A stretch of DNA of 32,961 nt from an uncultured Elusimicrobia bacterium (GTDB taxonomy: Bacteria > Elusimicrobiota > Elusimicrobia > Elusimicrobiales > UBA9959). Shown piece by piece: positions 1 through 6,915 of this stretch. The notes beneath the pieces were generated by a model. That model ran no database searches. It was not told the DNA's origin and saw only the letters and a list, made by a program, of their open reading frames with translations. The position numbers and the translations under genes are program-made. Position 1 is the stretch's first letter; each line of letters begins with the position of its first letter. The stretch spans positions 1 through 32,961 of the forward strand of contig CAIXBR010000099.1 of assembly GCA_903917735.1 (NCBI GenBank), in the 5' to 3' direction.

Positions 1-51
1 AGCCTCCAACGCCACCCGCAATTTAATTCCGGCTTCAATCTTTTTACGCAT
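1..51 (-). CDS. IS3-family transposase OrfA, N-terminal fragment (runs off left edge)
   Basis: Only the first 17 codons are in the window, reading MRKKIEAGIKLRVALEA. This resembles the start of the helix-turn-helix OrfA of IS3-family transposases, which typically open with a basic stretch followed by K-x-K-V-A-L-E-A. OrfA binds the IS ends and is fused to the DDE integrase OrfB by frameshifting. The start is well supported: AAGGAGG lies at 60-66, eight bases before the ATG. The distance from this ATG to the disrupted end of the neighbouring hydrolase (about 55-75 bases) suits the left terminal region of an IS3 element. The family call rests on a short peptide, so it is probable rather than certain; the rest of the element lies outside the window. 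Confidence 0.6.
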   Translation of the reverse strand, partial: MRKKIEAGIKLRVALEA

Positions 52-125
52 TTTACTGGCCTCCTTAGTGTATTCTACCTTTTCAAAATACACCTTAAGT
101 CAGCCTAAAAACTGGTCCAGTTTTG
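52..125 (-). mobile_element. Probable left-end region of the IS3-type element
   Basis: This holds the transposase ribosome-binding site and, further out, a 13-base palindrome AACTGGACCAGTT at about 109-121 that is read through by the last codons of the hydrolase gene. The TGGACCAGTTTTT stretch has the look of an IS3-family terminal inverted repeat, but the exact boundary cannot be fixed because the other IS end and the target duplication are outside the window. Confidence 0.4.
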
Positions 126-875
126 CCCGACCATTACAATAGAACCGCCCATGGCTTTTAAGGCCGCGGCGGCCGCGGGAGCCATGGAGTAGCGCGCGCT
201 CAGTACCCAGTCGGCGATCGGTGTGCCGTAGTAAGGGCTCTGTATCGAAACCATTCCGCGCACTTTGCCGCGCAGGTCGGGCCGCTGTATCAAAGCTTCC
301 AGGGTATCCAGGCCGCCCTTGCTGTGGCTGATGATGAGTACAGGCTTGGGGGAGAGCGAGATGGCCGCTTCTATCAGGCTCGCGTTATGTTTTATGCCGG
401 CTTCCGACTCTATGTCGACTATGCCGGCGTCCAGGCCGAGGGACCTGAGCCAGACTATCTGTTCCTCAAAATAGGTGGGCAGCAGCCCTTTTCCGGGTTT
501 GAGCCTGTCCGCTCCGGGTTTGTAAAGCAGCGCGGGGTCTATGGAGGGGTTGGTCATGAAGCCAGGGACAAAGAGGATCCTGTAGCCGGACAGCTTTTTG
601 TATTCGGCCTCGTCCTCCTGGCCGCGGCCGGAAGCTGCCGCGTTGAGAATGGCCTTGAATTGGGCGGTGACATCAGTGCCGGGCGCTCTTTTATTTACCT
701 CATAAGGCGCAGGAGCCGGCGCTTCGGGAGTACTGACGTCAGTAAGGGCTTCCTTGCCTGCCGTTCCGCCCGCCAGACCGGAAAGGGTGGACAGGTCGTC
801 CGCGTAGGCCCCGCGCAAAGGCAGGACCGAAGCCGCCAGGACCATCATTAACGCCAGTGATTTTTTTGCGATCAT
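105..875 (-). pseudogene. Exported alpha/beta hydrolase (lipase/PGAP1-like), 3' end lost to IS insertion
   Basis: The 256-residue product begins with a signal peptide (about residues 1-25, ending near AYA-DD), then a Pro/Ala-rich linker and an alpha/beta-hydrolase core. A VPGF turn at about 103-106 fits the oxyanion region. The nucleophile elbow is HSKGG with Ser185, and a SPYYGTP stretch at about 213-219 is typical of PGAP1/triacylglycerol-lipase-type esterases. No histidine follows the nucleophile, so the catalytic His and probably the acid residue are missing. The last residues, NWTSF plus stop, are read from the apparent IS end. I infer that an intact gene was interrupted and the product is probably inactive. 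The start has GGGAGG about 6 bases upstream. The regulatory module at 951-1080 lies upstream. Confidence 0.7.
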
Positions 876-1225
876 ATTTTTCCTCCCGCTGATCTGAACT
901 TGGTTTTATGCTCTTTGTTCCGTCTTCGGGGCCTGTTGCGCGCCGCTCTGAAACCTCATGCTATTAGTTTACCCGGTTCGGCGAAGGCTGACCTGAGGCC
1001 GAAGAACCAGGCCGCTTTATTTTTTTGACCCAGGAGCGGCGGCTTACCGAACCCCTGCTTAATTAAGCCGATAGCTTAATAACTATTATGGCCGGGAAGG
1101 GGAGGGACTAGCGTCGGGCGTAGGCAAAAGCCCAACCGCGCCGGCTGGATAGCGGGTACAGGCGGGTTTTGCTGCGTCGGTTCTGGTCTGTTCAGGCAGG
1201 GCCTGGGGTTACAGTGCCGCAGGGG
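876..1225. other. 350-base gene-free interval carrying control module A
   Basis: The interval holds the compound module at 951-1080 (described separately). Nearer the hydrolase there is about 75 bases of leader. On the far side, 1081-1225 shows no reading frame, hairpin or repeat that I could support. Because the same module at 5721-5851 sits directly before a regulator gene, the empty 1081-1225 stretch may mark where a third regulator copy was lost; this is inference. Confidence 0.6.
951..1080. promoter_or_regulatory. Control module A (upstream of the truncated hydrolase)
   Basis: Five blocks match module B at 5721-5851 with identical offsets: AAACCTCATG (951), AGTTTACCCG (966), CCTGAGGCCGAAGAACCAG (992), GACCCAGGAGCGGCGG (1027) and the TTAAGCC half-site (1063). 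The terminal inverted repeat here is ATTAAGC-cgata-GCTTAAT (1062-1080). Read towards the hydrolase on the minus strand, the second block contains CGGGTAAACT, in which TAAACT could be a -10 element; I see no good -35. The sequence similarity and spacing are direct observations. The role as promoter and operator is inferred. Confidence 0.65.
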
Positions 1226-1375
1226 TTATGGCTTCAGGAGTTCCAGCGCCTTCTTGAGGTCGAGGCGGCCCGTACCAAAAACATCATCCCGGCCCTGGGC
1301 GCCCAGGTCTACCGTAGACGCCAGGAGCAGATCGATAAGCTGCTGGACCGTCAGCTCAGGTTTTCTTGTCCTTAA
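1226..1375 (-). pseudogene. C-terminal remnant of a subtilisin-like (S8) serine protease
   Basis: Immediately downstream of the trypsin-like gene, in a different frame, the minus strand reads from about PELTVQQLIDLLLASTVDLG through GRDDVFGTGRLDLKKALELL to a TAA at 1226-1228. This matches the last 45 or so residues of subtilases, where a T-x-x-D-L-G-x-x-G-R-D-x-x-x-G-x-G-x-x-D motif ends the catalytic domain. The Ser, His and Asp catalytic segments are absent, the frame opens only after a stop at 1376-1378, and no start codon or ribosome site is present. It is therefore a relic, showing that the locus once encoded an additional exported protease. Confidence 0.7.
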
Positions 1376-2337
1376 TTAGCGGCGAGCGCGGGTTCGTTCT
1401 TGAGGTTCCAGATACCGGATGATACAGCGGGGTAGCAGTTGTCGCCGGGGTTGCAAACTTTCAGCTGCCTGCAATTGCTTGCCCCGTCATGGAAGTGGTC
1501 AGCGTTCGCGCTGGAAGTTATCCCTATGACCTCGCCTGTGCCGGCGTCGAAGACCGGGGACCCGGAGTCGCCGCCGAAAGTGTCCAGGTCGGACTCGAAC
1601 GCCTGGCCGCCGGCCCTTACTTTGTTTATCTTCGCCGAGTCCTTGAATTTCAGCGGGAGGCCGTTGGAATTGCCGATATTTATCAGCTCAATGCCGGGGG
1701 TTACCTTGGCGTCGAGGGCCAGCTTAAGCGGTTGCCTGCCCGCCACGGGGCGGTCCAGCTGCAGTATGGCGTAGTCCACGTCCCCGAAATTCTGGTAATT
1801 CCTGGCCACTATCTTTTTGCACTTGTAAACCCGGTCGGCGGCCGCTTTCGTGTAATTCTTGTCGGCTGCGTCCGCCAGCGCGTATTCGAAGACCCAGCTA
1901 AAACTATCACAGTCGTCCTGCGATTTCACGCAATGGGCCGCGGTGACGAGCAGGTCCGGCTTCACCAAAAAACCCGTGCAGTTGGGCACGGTAACCTGGT
2001 CCGCGAAACGGTTGCCAGGGCATTCCTTCGTGCTTAAGGGCTCGCCGTGTAGCTCCCAGTATGCGCCGTGGTCAGTGATGTGGTCCGCGGAGACCTTTCC
2101 CGCTATGGAGCGGCCTATTTCCCTCCACCGGGCCGGGGTGGAAAAGAGCTCCTGCCTATCGTCTTTCCCGAAAATAGCCCGGGAAGTGACCGGGCCCGGC
2201 TGCGGCAAAGGCGCCGGAGCGGCTATAGCGGGCTTGCCGCCTGTCCAATCAGCCCGCAGTTCTTCCATCTCGGAAGCAAAACCGGCTTTCGCCCCGGCAG
2301 CCATCAATACGCCGACTATCGCTATAATCGTTTTCAT
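1372..2337 (-). CDS. Exported trypsin-like serine protease (S1 family)
   Basis: The 321-residue product has an N-terminal signal peptide (MKTIIAIVGVLMAAGAKAGFA), a Pro-rich spacer to about residue 50, and a chymotrypsin-fold domain. The triad is visible: His135 in LVTAAHC, Asp188 in GDVDYAIL and Ser258 in GGDSGSP. Several cysteines suggest disulfides and an extracytoplasmic site. It should cleave peptide bonds in secreted or prey/host/environmental protein; the substrate is unknown. I chose the ATG at 2337 because it gives a clean signal peptide and has AAGGAC about 9 bases upstream; a GTG at 2364 in frame would add nine charged residues. It follows the lipase gene by 66 bases on the same strand, so co-transcription is likely. 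Its stop abuts the subtilase relic. Confidence 0.88.
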   Translation of the reverse strand: MKTIIAIVGVLMAAGAKAGFASEMEELRADWTGGKPAIAAPAPLPQPGPVTSRAIFGKDDRQELFSTPARWREIGRSIAGKVSADHITDHGAYWELHGEPLSTKECPGNRFADQVTVPNCTGFLVKPDLLVTAAHCVKSQDDCDSFSWVFEYALADAADKNYTKAAADRVYKCKKIVARNYQNFGDVDYAILQLDRPVAGRQPLKLALDAKVTPGIELINIGNSNGLPLKFKDSAKINKVRAGGQAFESDLDTFGGDSGSPVFDAGTGEVIGITSSANADHFHDGASNCRQLKVCNPGDNCYPAVSSGIWNLKNEPALAAN

Positions 2338-2403
2338 TTTTAGTCCGTCCTTTTTAATCTGCACTTAAATCCCTTGATGACCTTGATAAAGCTTCCTGTA
2401 CCG

Positions 2404-3576
2404 CTATTTATTCAATCCGGTGCACCAGGATACGGGGACGTCAGCCGGCCCTCCGACTTGGGCGGCTTTGTTCAGGAATAAGAGTATTGCCTGAGCGGTC
2501 TTGGCCCTTAGGTCCGCCAGCGGCATTTCTGCGGCCGGTATGCCTTTGAAAAAACCTATATCGGTGAATGATTCGTGCAGTACTTTCCCACCCCTGCCGT
2601 CAAAGTCAAAAACACATTGTCGCGGGCCGGCTATTTCTTTGGGGATCCTGTCCCTTCCTATGTTCTCGGTGGAATGGAATTTAAGATAAGGAAGATCCCT
2701 GCCAGAGGGCCAGGACTGCAGGGGGAAGAGAGGATATTCGCCTCCGTCGAGGTTGACCGCTGCGGCGCAGTTTGTCCCTTTCCGGGAACAATACATATTG
2801 GCGGCAATACCCCCTATAGAATGCCCCATAACGAATAACGGCAGAGCCTGTTTAGCCGTATTCTCATTACGGACGTATTTCGCCAGAACACCAAGGTCTT
2901 CCAGAAGCACCTTAAGGGAGGCATCCATTACCGGGTCAATGAGTTCGGCTTTTTGGATCTTTAGCATAAGCTGGGCCTGGTCAATGCCCGGCAGCAGACA
3001 ATTGCCGGAAGTGTAAGTATCCCCGGAAATCCCGGGATGTCCGCTGATAAGGACCCTGTAGCCGCGGCTGGCGAGCGCTGTCGCTATGCTCAGGTAAAAT
3101 TGCGGCTGGGAGCCAAGGCCAGGGAGAAACAGGATTGTGCCGCGCAATTCCGCCGGCCCCGGCCGGTCGTACGCCCTTGGAATTTCCAGGTTTTGAACGC
3201 TCGGCAGGGCCTGTTCCGGAAGGTGCCACTCCCTCAGGACGGACTCCGGGAAAACACCGGGAAAAAAGCGGGCATGCTTCCCCGCCGAGGTGTCGGCTCC
3301 GGGAGATACTTCTATGACCGGAAGCTGGCTATAGTATTTCTCTGCGTCGCCGGTTTTACAATCTTCGGCTCCCGAAGCGCGCAGCGGGACCAAATCTCCT
3401 CTCGGGACCGCGGCCACCCGCTTCAGAGAAAAATATCCGATGGAAACGTCGTACTCGCCTGCCGGAACAGGAAGGGGTGAAGCCTGAGCCGACAAGAAGC
3501 GGGCGTTGTAGAAGAAAGTAAAGGCTAGGACCATCACACGTTTGTAAAATAAGGCGCTTGCAAATGACCTTTCCAT
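2404..3576 (-). CDS. Exported PAF-acetylhydrolase-like alpha/beta hydrolase
   Basis: The 390-residue protein has a signal peptide ending near SAQA at about residue 32 and a single alpha/beta-hydrolase domain. The strand-turn FLPGLGS at about 150 fits the oxyanion region. The nucleophile is Ser253 in GHSIGG, the likely acid is Asp277 in NLDGG, and the His is His334 in HESFTD. The NLDG and H-x-x-F-x-D pattern is the one seen in platelet-activating-factor acetylhydrolase II-like enzymes, which hydrolyse short or oxidised sn-2 acyl groups of phospholipids. The exact substrate here is not determinable. The ATG at 3576 is preferred over an in-frame ATG at 3669 because AGGAG lies 5 bases upstream and the signal peptide follows at once. 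Confidence 0.8.
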   Translation of the reverse strand: MERSFASALFYKRVMVLAFTFFYNARFLSAQASPLPVPAGEYDVSIGYFSLKRVAAVPRGDLVPLRASGAEDCKTGDAEKYYSQLPVIEVSPGADTSAGKHARFFPGVFPESVLREWHLPEQALPSVQNLEIPRAYDRPGPAELRGTILFLPGLGSQPQFYLSIATALASRGYRVLISGHPGISGDTYTSGNCLLPGIDQAQLMLKIQKAELIDPVMDASLKVLLEDLGVLAKYVRNENTAKQALPLFVMGHSIGGIAANMYCSRKGTNCAAAVNLDGGEYPLFPLQSWPSGRDLPYLKFHSTENIGRDRIPKEIAGPRQCVFDFDGRGGKVLHESFTDIGFFKGIPAAEMPLADLRAKTAQAILLFLNKAAQVGGPADVPVSWCTGLNK

Positions 3577-3710
3577 ATATACTCCTGGCTTAAGATTTGA
3601 GGCGCGGGTTTTTCCCGAGAGCTCAGAAAACTTCACTATATTGGTTTGCCTCGTTCGGCCATGCTTCATGTGAGAAGACCGTATGAAAAAGCTGCGCCTT
3701 TTGCCGGGTT

Positions 3711-4727
3711 TTAATTCACCGCTGCGAACCTCCGGATGCTGTTGCTTAATTCGGGGTAGTTCGAATTGGTCTCGGGTCTGGTTACGGAAGCGTGCGCTAT
3801 GCCTTCCGCCAGGGGGTAGCGGATATACTCGCTTCTGGACGTATAAGGGAGCGAGGCCATAAAATTAGTGACAGCGTAAGGGCTTACCGTTGTGTCCGCC
3901 TCGGATTCAACCGCAAAGACAGCGGTGCCGGAGGCGCGCAGACTGCCCAATATGGCGTCGCGCCCGTTCTGGTTGTCCACTGTCAGGCTGTAAAGCTGGC
4001 AGACGCCGTTGATCGCCATCTTGTTGTAGCGGTACGGGTTGTCCTCAACGGTATTATCCGGCTCATTGTAGTCGCCTTTGAAAGTAGCAGCGAGCCACTG
4101 TGCTTTGCAGCCCAGCGACACCATCTGCTGGTTGCTCTCGTTGATGGCGAGGGCGGGGGAAAAAAGGAAGAGCTTGTCGGCCTTAAGTTCCGGGTGTCTG
4201 CGCAGGGCGTCCAGCGACAGGGCTCCCCCGGTGGAAAAACCGGCCAGGGAGATCTTCTCTCCCAGCCCGGAGGCTATAAGCAGCCCGCGGTCTACTTCCT
4301 GCTGCCACTGCGCCTTGGTCACGGTGATAAGGTCTTCCGGCTTGGTCCCGTGGCCCGGGAGCAGGAGGGAGACCACATTGTAGCCCTGCTTATAAAGTAT
4401 TTCGCCCAGTTTCCGCATATACCAGGGGGAGTCGGTCAGGCCGTGGATCATGACTACTGTGTTTGCTGTTTTGTCACCGTGGGTCAGCAAAAAGGGGAGA
4501 TTGTCGTCGTTCTTTATCCCGTCCCGCTTCGACTCCCTGTAGGCGTTGAACTGGCTTACCGCCTGCGCGTATCCCAAAAGCTCTGCTTTAGCGGCTGCGG
4601 CGGGAATATCTACCCGGACCTCCTGCATTGATAAGCCGGTGGTTTTTTCAAGCTGCTCTATAGAGGCGGAAGCAAAACAGGGTACCGCCGCTAAGATCAA
4701 CGCCAGACACATAGTATTTTTTATCAT
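3711..4727 (-). CDS. Exported carboxylesterase/monoacylglycerol-lipase-like hydrolase
   Basis: The 338-residue product carries a signal peptide (MIKNTMCLALILAAVPCFASA) and an alpha/beta-hydrolase domain of the EstA/BAAT-like carboxylesterase type. The sequence MIHGLTDSPWYMRKLGEIL and the later LLPGHG turn are typical of the bacterial thermostable monoglyceride lipase group. The catalytic set is Ser165 in GFSTGG, Asp278 in SEADTTV and His312 in GIAHAS. The reaction is presumably hydrolysis of small carboxyl esters or monoacylglycerols in the envelope or outside. The ATG at 4727 has AAGGG about 6 bases upstream. A strong minus-strand terminator lies between this gene and the FGE-like gene upstream, so it may have its own promoter, which I could not identify. 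Confidence 0.82.
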   Translation of the reverse strand: MIKNTMCLALILAAVPCFASASIEQLEKTTGLSMQEVRVDIPAAAAKAELLGYAQAVSQFNAYRESKRDGIKNDDNLPFLLTHGDKTANTVVMIHGLTDSPWYMRKLGEILYKQGYNVVSLLLPGHGTKPEDLITVTKAQWQQEVDRGLLIASGLGEKISLAGFSTGGALSLDALRRHPELKADKLFLFSPALAINESNQQMVSLGCKAQWLAATFKGDYNEPDNTVEDNPYRYNKMAINGVCQLYSLTVDNQNGRDAILGSLRASGTAVFAVESEADTTVSPYAVTNFMASLPYTSRSEYIRYPLAEGIAHASVTRPETNSNYPELSNSIRRFAAVN

Positions 4728-4764
4728 AATTTTCCCTTTTAAATAGAAAGTGACCGCCTGCCGC

Positions 4765-4809
4765 AAAAAACAGGGAGCCGGGAGCGGTTTACGCGCCCCC
4801 GGGCCCCTG
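4765..4809 (-). terminator. Rho-independent terminator after the FGE-like gene
   Basis: Read on the minus strand, a long imperfect hairpin (CAGGG... to ...CCCTG, about 15 pairs with one C-C mismatch and G-U wobbles, TAAA-containing loop) runs from 4809 to 4771 and is followed by six T residues. It lies just after the FGE-like stop codon. Confidence 0.75.
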
Positions 4810-4817
4810 AACAGGTT

Positions 4818-5699
4818 TTATTTCACAAGACGGAAACCGACATAGTAGCTGCCCTGCCGCATATAGATATAGCTGCGGAAGTCGGTGCGCAGGTACTCGT
4901 CGTCGCTGCTGTAGAAGGAGTTGCCGCGGATAACATTGTCCCCGTCCGCCGCGCCTTTTACCGCGCTGCCGTCCACCGGGGCGCCGGCGTACGATTCCTT
5001 ATATATATCCTGCGTCACCTGCCAGACGTTCCCGGCCATGTCGCACAGGCCCTGCTCGGTGTTGCCCGCGGACTTGGAACATACCGGCATGGTGCCGTTG
5101 GTCCCACCGCCGATGCCGTTCTCGGGGCCGTAGAACACTACCCTGTCGTGGGTTACTGGCTCATTGCCCCAGGGGTATTTCTTGTTCTTGCCTCCGCTCC
5201 TGGCGGCGTATTCCCATTCGGCTTCGGTGGGCAGCCTTGCACCGGCGAACCGGGCGAAGTCGTTCATCTGGGCCCCGTTCAGGCAGTTCATCGGGTAATC
5301 CTGGCGGCCGGGGGTGTGCCAGTTGCAGTTGAAGCTATAGTAGGTGAGGGCGGGTTCCGTGCATTTCCCTTCATTCACGCACTTCGCGTACTGCTCTACC
5401 GTCACCACTGTTTTTGCCATCTTAAAGGTATTAATTGCGACCTCGCGTACCGGCTTGGTATTATTTGAGCCGGGGGCGCTGACCTCGGCGCCCATCATGT
5501 ACTTTCCGCCGGGAATGGAGACCCATTCTATAGGTTTGGCGCCGGCGGTATAGGCCGCGAAATCCGGGTTAAAGAGACCGTTCTCCTGCGCGGCTGCGGC
5601 TTTCAGGGTTTTGGCGCTAACCGCCAGCTCCTTGAGATCGGCGGCGTACGCGCCGCCGGCCAGCCCCAGCATAACAGCCATCATCATTATTTTCTTCAT
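4818..5699 (-). CDS. Exported FGE/SUMF1-fold protein
   Basis: The 293-residue protein has a signal peptide (MKKIMMMAVMLGLAGGAYAA) and a formylglycine-generating-enzyme fold domain from about residue 60 to the end. Visible family marks are IPGGKYMMG at the start, RLPTEAEWEYAAR near the middle, LCDMAGNVWQVTQD, and the closing VGFRLVK. In true FGE a pair of active-site cysteines sits between the R-G-G-S and G-F-R motifs. Here that segment (RGNSFYSSDDEYLRTDFRSY) has none, so sulfatase activation is unlikely. Many such domains act as binding or structural modules or have other catalytic roles. The ATG at 5699 has AGGAGGG seven bases upstream. It lies immediately downstream of control module B. Confidence 0.82.
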   Translation of the reverse strand: MKKIMMMAVMLGLAGGAYAADLKELAVSAKTLKAAAAQENGLFNPDFAAYTAGAKPIEWVSIPGGKYMMGAEVSAPGSNNTKPVREVAINTFKMAKTVVTVEQYAKCVNEGKCTEPALTYYSFNCNWHTPGRQDYPMNCLNGAQMNDFARFAGARLPTEAEWEYAARSGGKNKKYPWGNEPVTHDRVVFYGPENGIGGGTNGTMPVCSKSAGNTEQGLCDMAGNVWQVTQDIYKESYAGAPVDGSAVKGAADGDNVIRGNSFYSSDDEYLRTDFRSYIYMRQGSYYVGFRLVK

Positions 5700-5720
5700 T
5701 CTAGTTCCCTCCTGGATTGA

Positions 5721-5851
5721 AAACCTCATGTTGTAAGTTTACCCGTTCCGACGGCGGATTCCCTGAGGCCGAAGAACCAGCGCGTCCTTGTTATTTGACC
5801 CAGGAGCGGCGGCTGAACAAAAACAATTATGGTTAAGCCACCGGCTTAACC
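5721..5851. promoter_or_regulatory. Control module B, bidirectional (FGE-like gene / regulator 1)
   Basis: The blocks AAACCTCATG (5721), AGTTTACCCG (5736), CCTGAGGCCGAAGAACCAG (5762), GACCCAGGAGCGGCGG (5797) and a perfect inverted repeat GGTTAAGCC-acc-GGCTTAACC (5831-5851) occur at the same relative positions as in module A. The inverted repeat covers the place where the -35 of the regulator promoter would be (the -10 is TATACT at 5859-5864), as expected for autoregulation. The left blocks lie just before the FGE-like gene on the other strand. Confidence 0.75.
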
Positions 5852-5858
5852 TATTTTG

Positions 5859-5864
5859 TATACT
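5859..5864 (+). promoter_or_regulatory. -10 element of regulator 1, leaderless start
   Basis: TATACT ends six bases before the ATG at 5871, so transcription should begin at or next to the start codon. There is no Shine-Dalgarno in the short intervening sequence, and the same arrangement is repeated for regulator 2. Confidence 0.6.
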
Positions 5865-5870
5865 AGGCGC

Positions 5871-6731
5871 ATGACTAACTCAAAGGCATTCGGCAGCGCT
5901 TTGGCCAAGGTCAGGAAAGAACAAGGCTTCACCAGCGCGCATCAATTCTTTAAAAGTGTCGGCGGGAGTAAAAGTCTGGGTCTCGCCTTCATGAGCTATT
6001 GGGATATGGAACGCGGCAAGAAATTGCCCAAGAGCTGGCGCCTTAAGGCTATTATGGCCGCGCTGGGTATTGACCAGTATTCCCCCAAGGCGCAGGAGCT
6101 GGTGCGGGCCTATTTCAGGGCGCTTTCGGGCTCCGATGAACTGCTGCAGACCCTGTCGGGTCCGGTCTCCTCCGGCGCGGATCTTCCCAGCAGGGAACTG
6201 GCCGAGGCGGCGGCTCACCAGGCGCTCTCGCATCTCAGCGTCCACCTGACGCTGGAGCAATGGAAATTGCGCACCCGCGACATTGTGACGCACATCTGCC
6301 AGAACTACCTGGCCAACACCGCGGGCTGGGTCACGGTGAAGGAATTGGCGGAAGCGGCCAAATTCAAGCCGGAGGCGGTTAAAAAGGCTTTCAAAGCGCT
6401 GGCTGCGGGGGGGCTGGTTGACCTTTCCGGGGACAAGGCGCGCGGCAAATTCGCGGGAAAAGTGATACAGGTGCTGCCTTCTACGCCGGCTACGGCGTCC
6501 ATAAAGGCCGCGCTGCGCAATAACTGGAATACGTGGCTGGCGGATTCCAGGATAGTAGCCCTGAAGAGGTCTACCGTGCGTATGACCAAGGCAAATCTGA
6601 ATATGTACCGGCAGCACCTGGAAAAAGCCGTAAACCTGGCTGCTGTTTACGGGAACTCGGAGGAAAACAGGCAGGAATCGGCCATATACTTCATCGACGC
6701 CAGTATCTTCAAGGTCCTTCCCAAGGACTGA
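5871..6731 (+). CDS. Transcriptional regulator 1 (XRE-like HTH with C-terminal winged-helix-like domain)
   Basis: The 286-residue protein has an XRE-type helix-turn-helix at about residues 7-65 (pattern F-x-x-x-L-x-x-x-R-x-x-x-G-F, then Y-W-D-M-E-R-G-K-K-L-P). A second domain at about 135-200 looks like a winged helix (VTVKELAEAAKFKPEAVKKA then a G-L-V-D-L turn). The end, with YFIDASIFKVLP, recalls the DUF4423/TIGR02147-type regulators known from Fibrobacter and Bdellovibrio; that relationship is a hypothesis. No phosphorylation or ligand domain is recognisable. I start at ATG 5871 because of the -10 spacing, rather than the in-frame TTG at 5856 that lies inside the promoter. It is divergent from the FGE-like gene and followed by its paralogue. 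Confidence 0.75.
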   Translation: MTNSKAFGSALAKVRKEQGFTSAHQFFKSVGGSKSLGLAFMSYWDMERGKKLPKSWRLKAIMAALGIDQYSPKAQELVRAYFRALSGSDELLQTLSGPVSSGADLPSRELAEAAAHQALSHLSVHLTLEQWKLRTRDIVTHICQNYLANTAGWVTVKELAEAAKFKPEAVKKAFKALAAGGLVDLSGDKARGKFAGKVIQVLPSTPATASIKAALRNNWNTWLADSRIVALKRSTVRMTKANLNMYRQHLEKAVNLAAVYGNSEENRQESAIYFIDASIFKVLPKD

Positions 6732-6841
6732 GAGCCCTGACGGCCGGTAGAAAAAACCGCTCTCCGCTATCTCCGGGGGGCAGTTTTTTTGTCTAAAACG
6801 ATGGTTTTTTGCAGCTGAAGAGACAGGTGCGAGCTGTTTTT
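6732..6841 (+). other. Intergenic segment between the two regulators
   Basis: An A6 run (about 6751) and a T7 run (about 6784) face each other across a GC-rich segment, so a weak terminator for regulator 1 is possible, but the stem is poor. The effector-side blocks of modules A and B are absent here. Confidence 0.3.
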
Positions 6842-6896
6842 CAGCCAGGAGCGGCGGTTTAACTGAAATGACCCTGGTTAAGCCACCGGCTTAATC
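6842..6896. promoter_or_regulatory. Control module C, regulator half only (upstream of regulator 2)
   Basis: A variant of the box, CAGCCAGGAGCGGCGG (6842-6857), is followed exactly 20 bases later by GGTTAAGCC-acc-GGCTTAATC (6876-6896). The same box-to-repeat distance is kept in modules A and B although the 20 intervening bases differ. TATACT at 6904-6909 then gives the same leaderless arrangement as for regulator 1. Confidence 0.7.
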
Positions 6897-6915
6897 TATT
6901 TTGTATACTAGGCGC

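Noticed and set aside
265..851. Plus-strand open frames opposite the truncated hydrolase
   Set aside because: They are shadows of the minus-strand gene in GC-rich DNA: no ribosome site, no domain similarity, and Arg/Pro-rich composition.
1169..1375. Plus-strand 68-codon frame
   Set aside because: The minus strand of the same DNA reads as a subtilase C-terminus; the plus-strand product resembles nothing.
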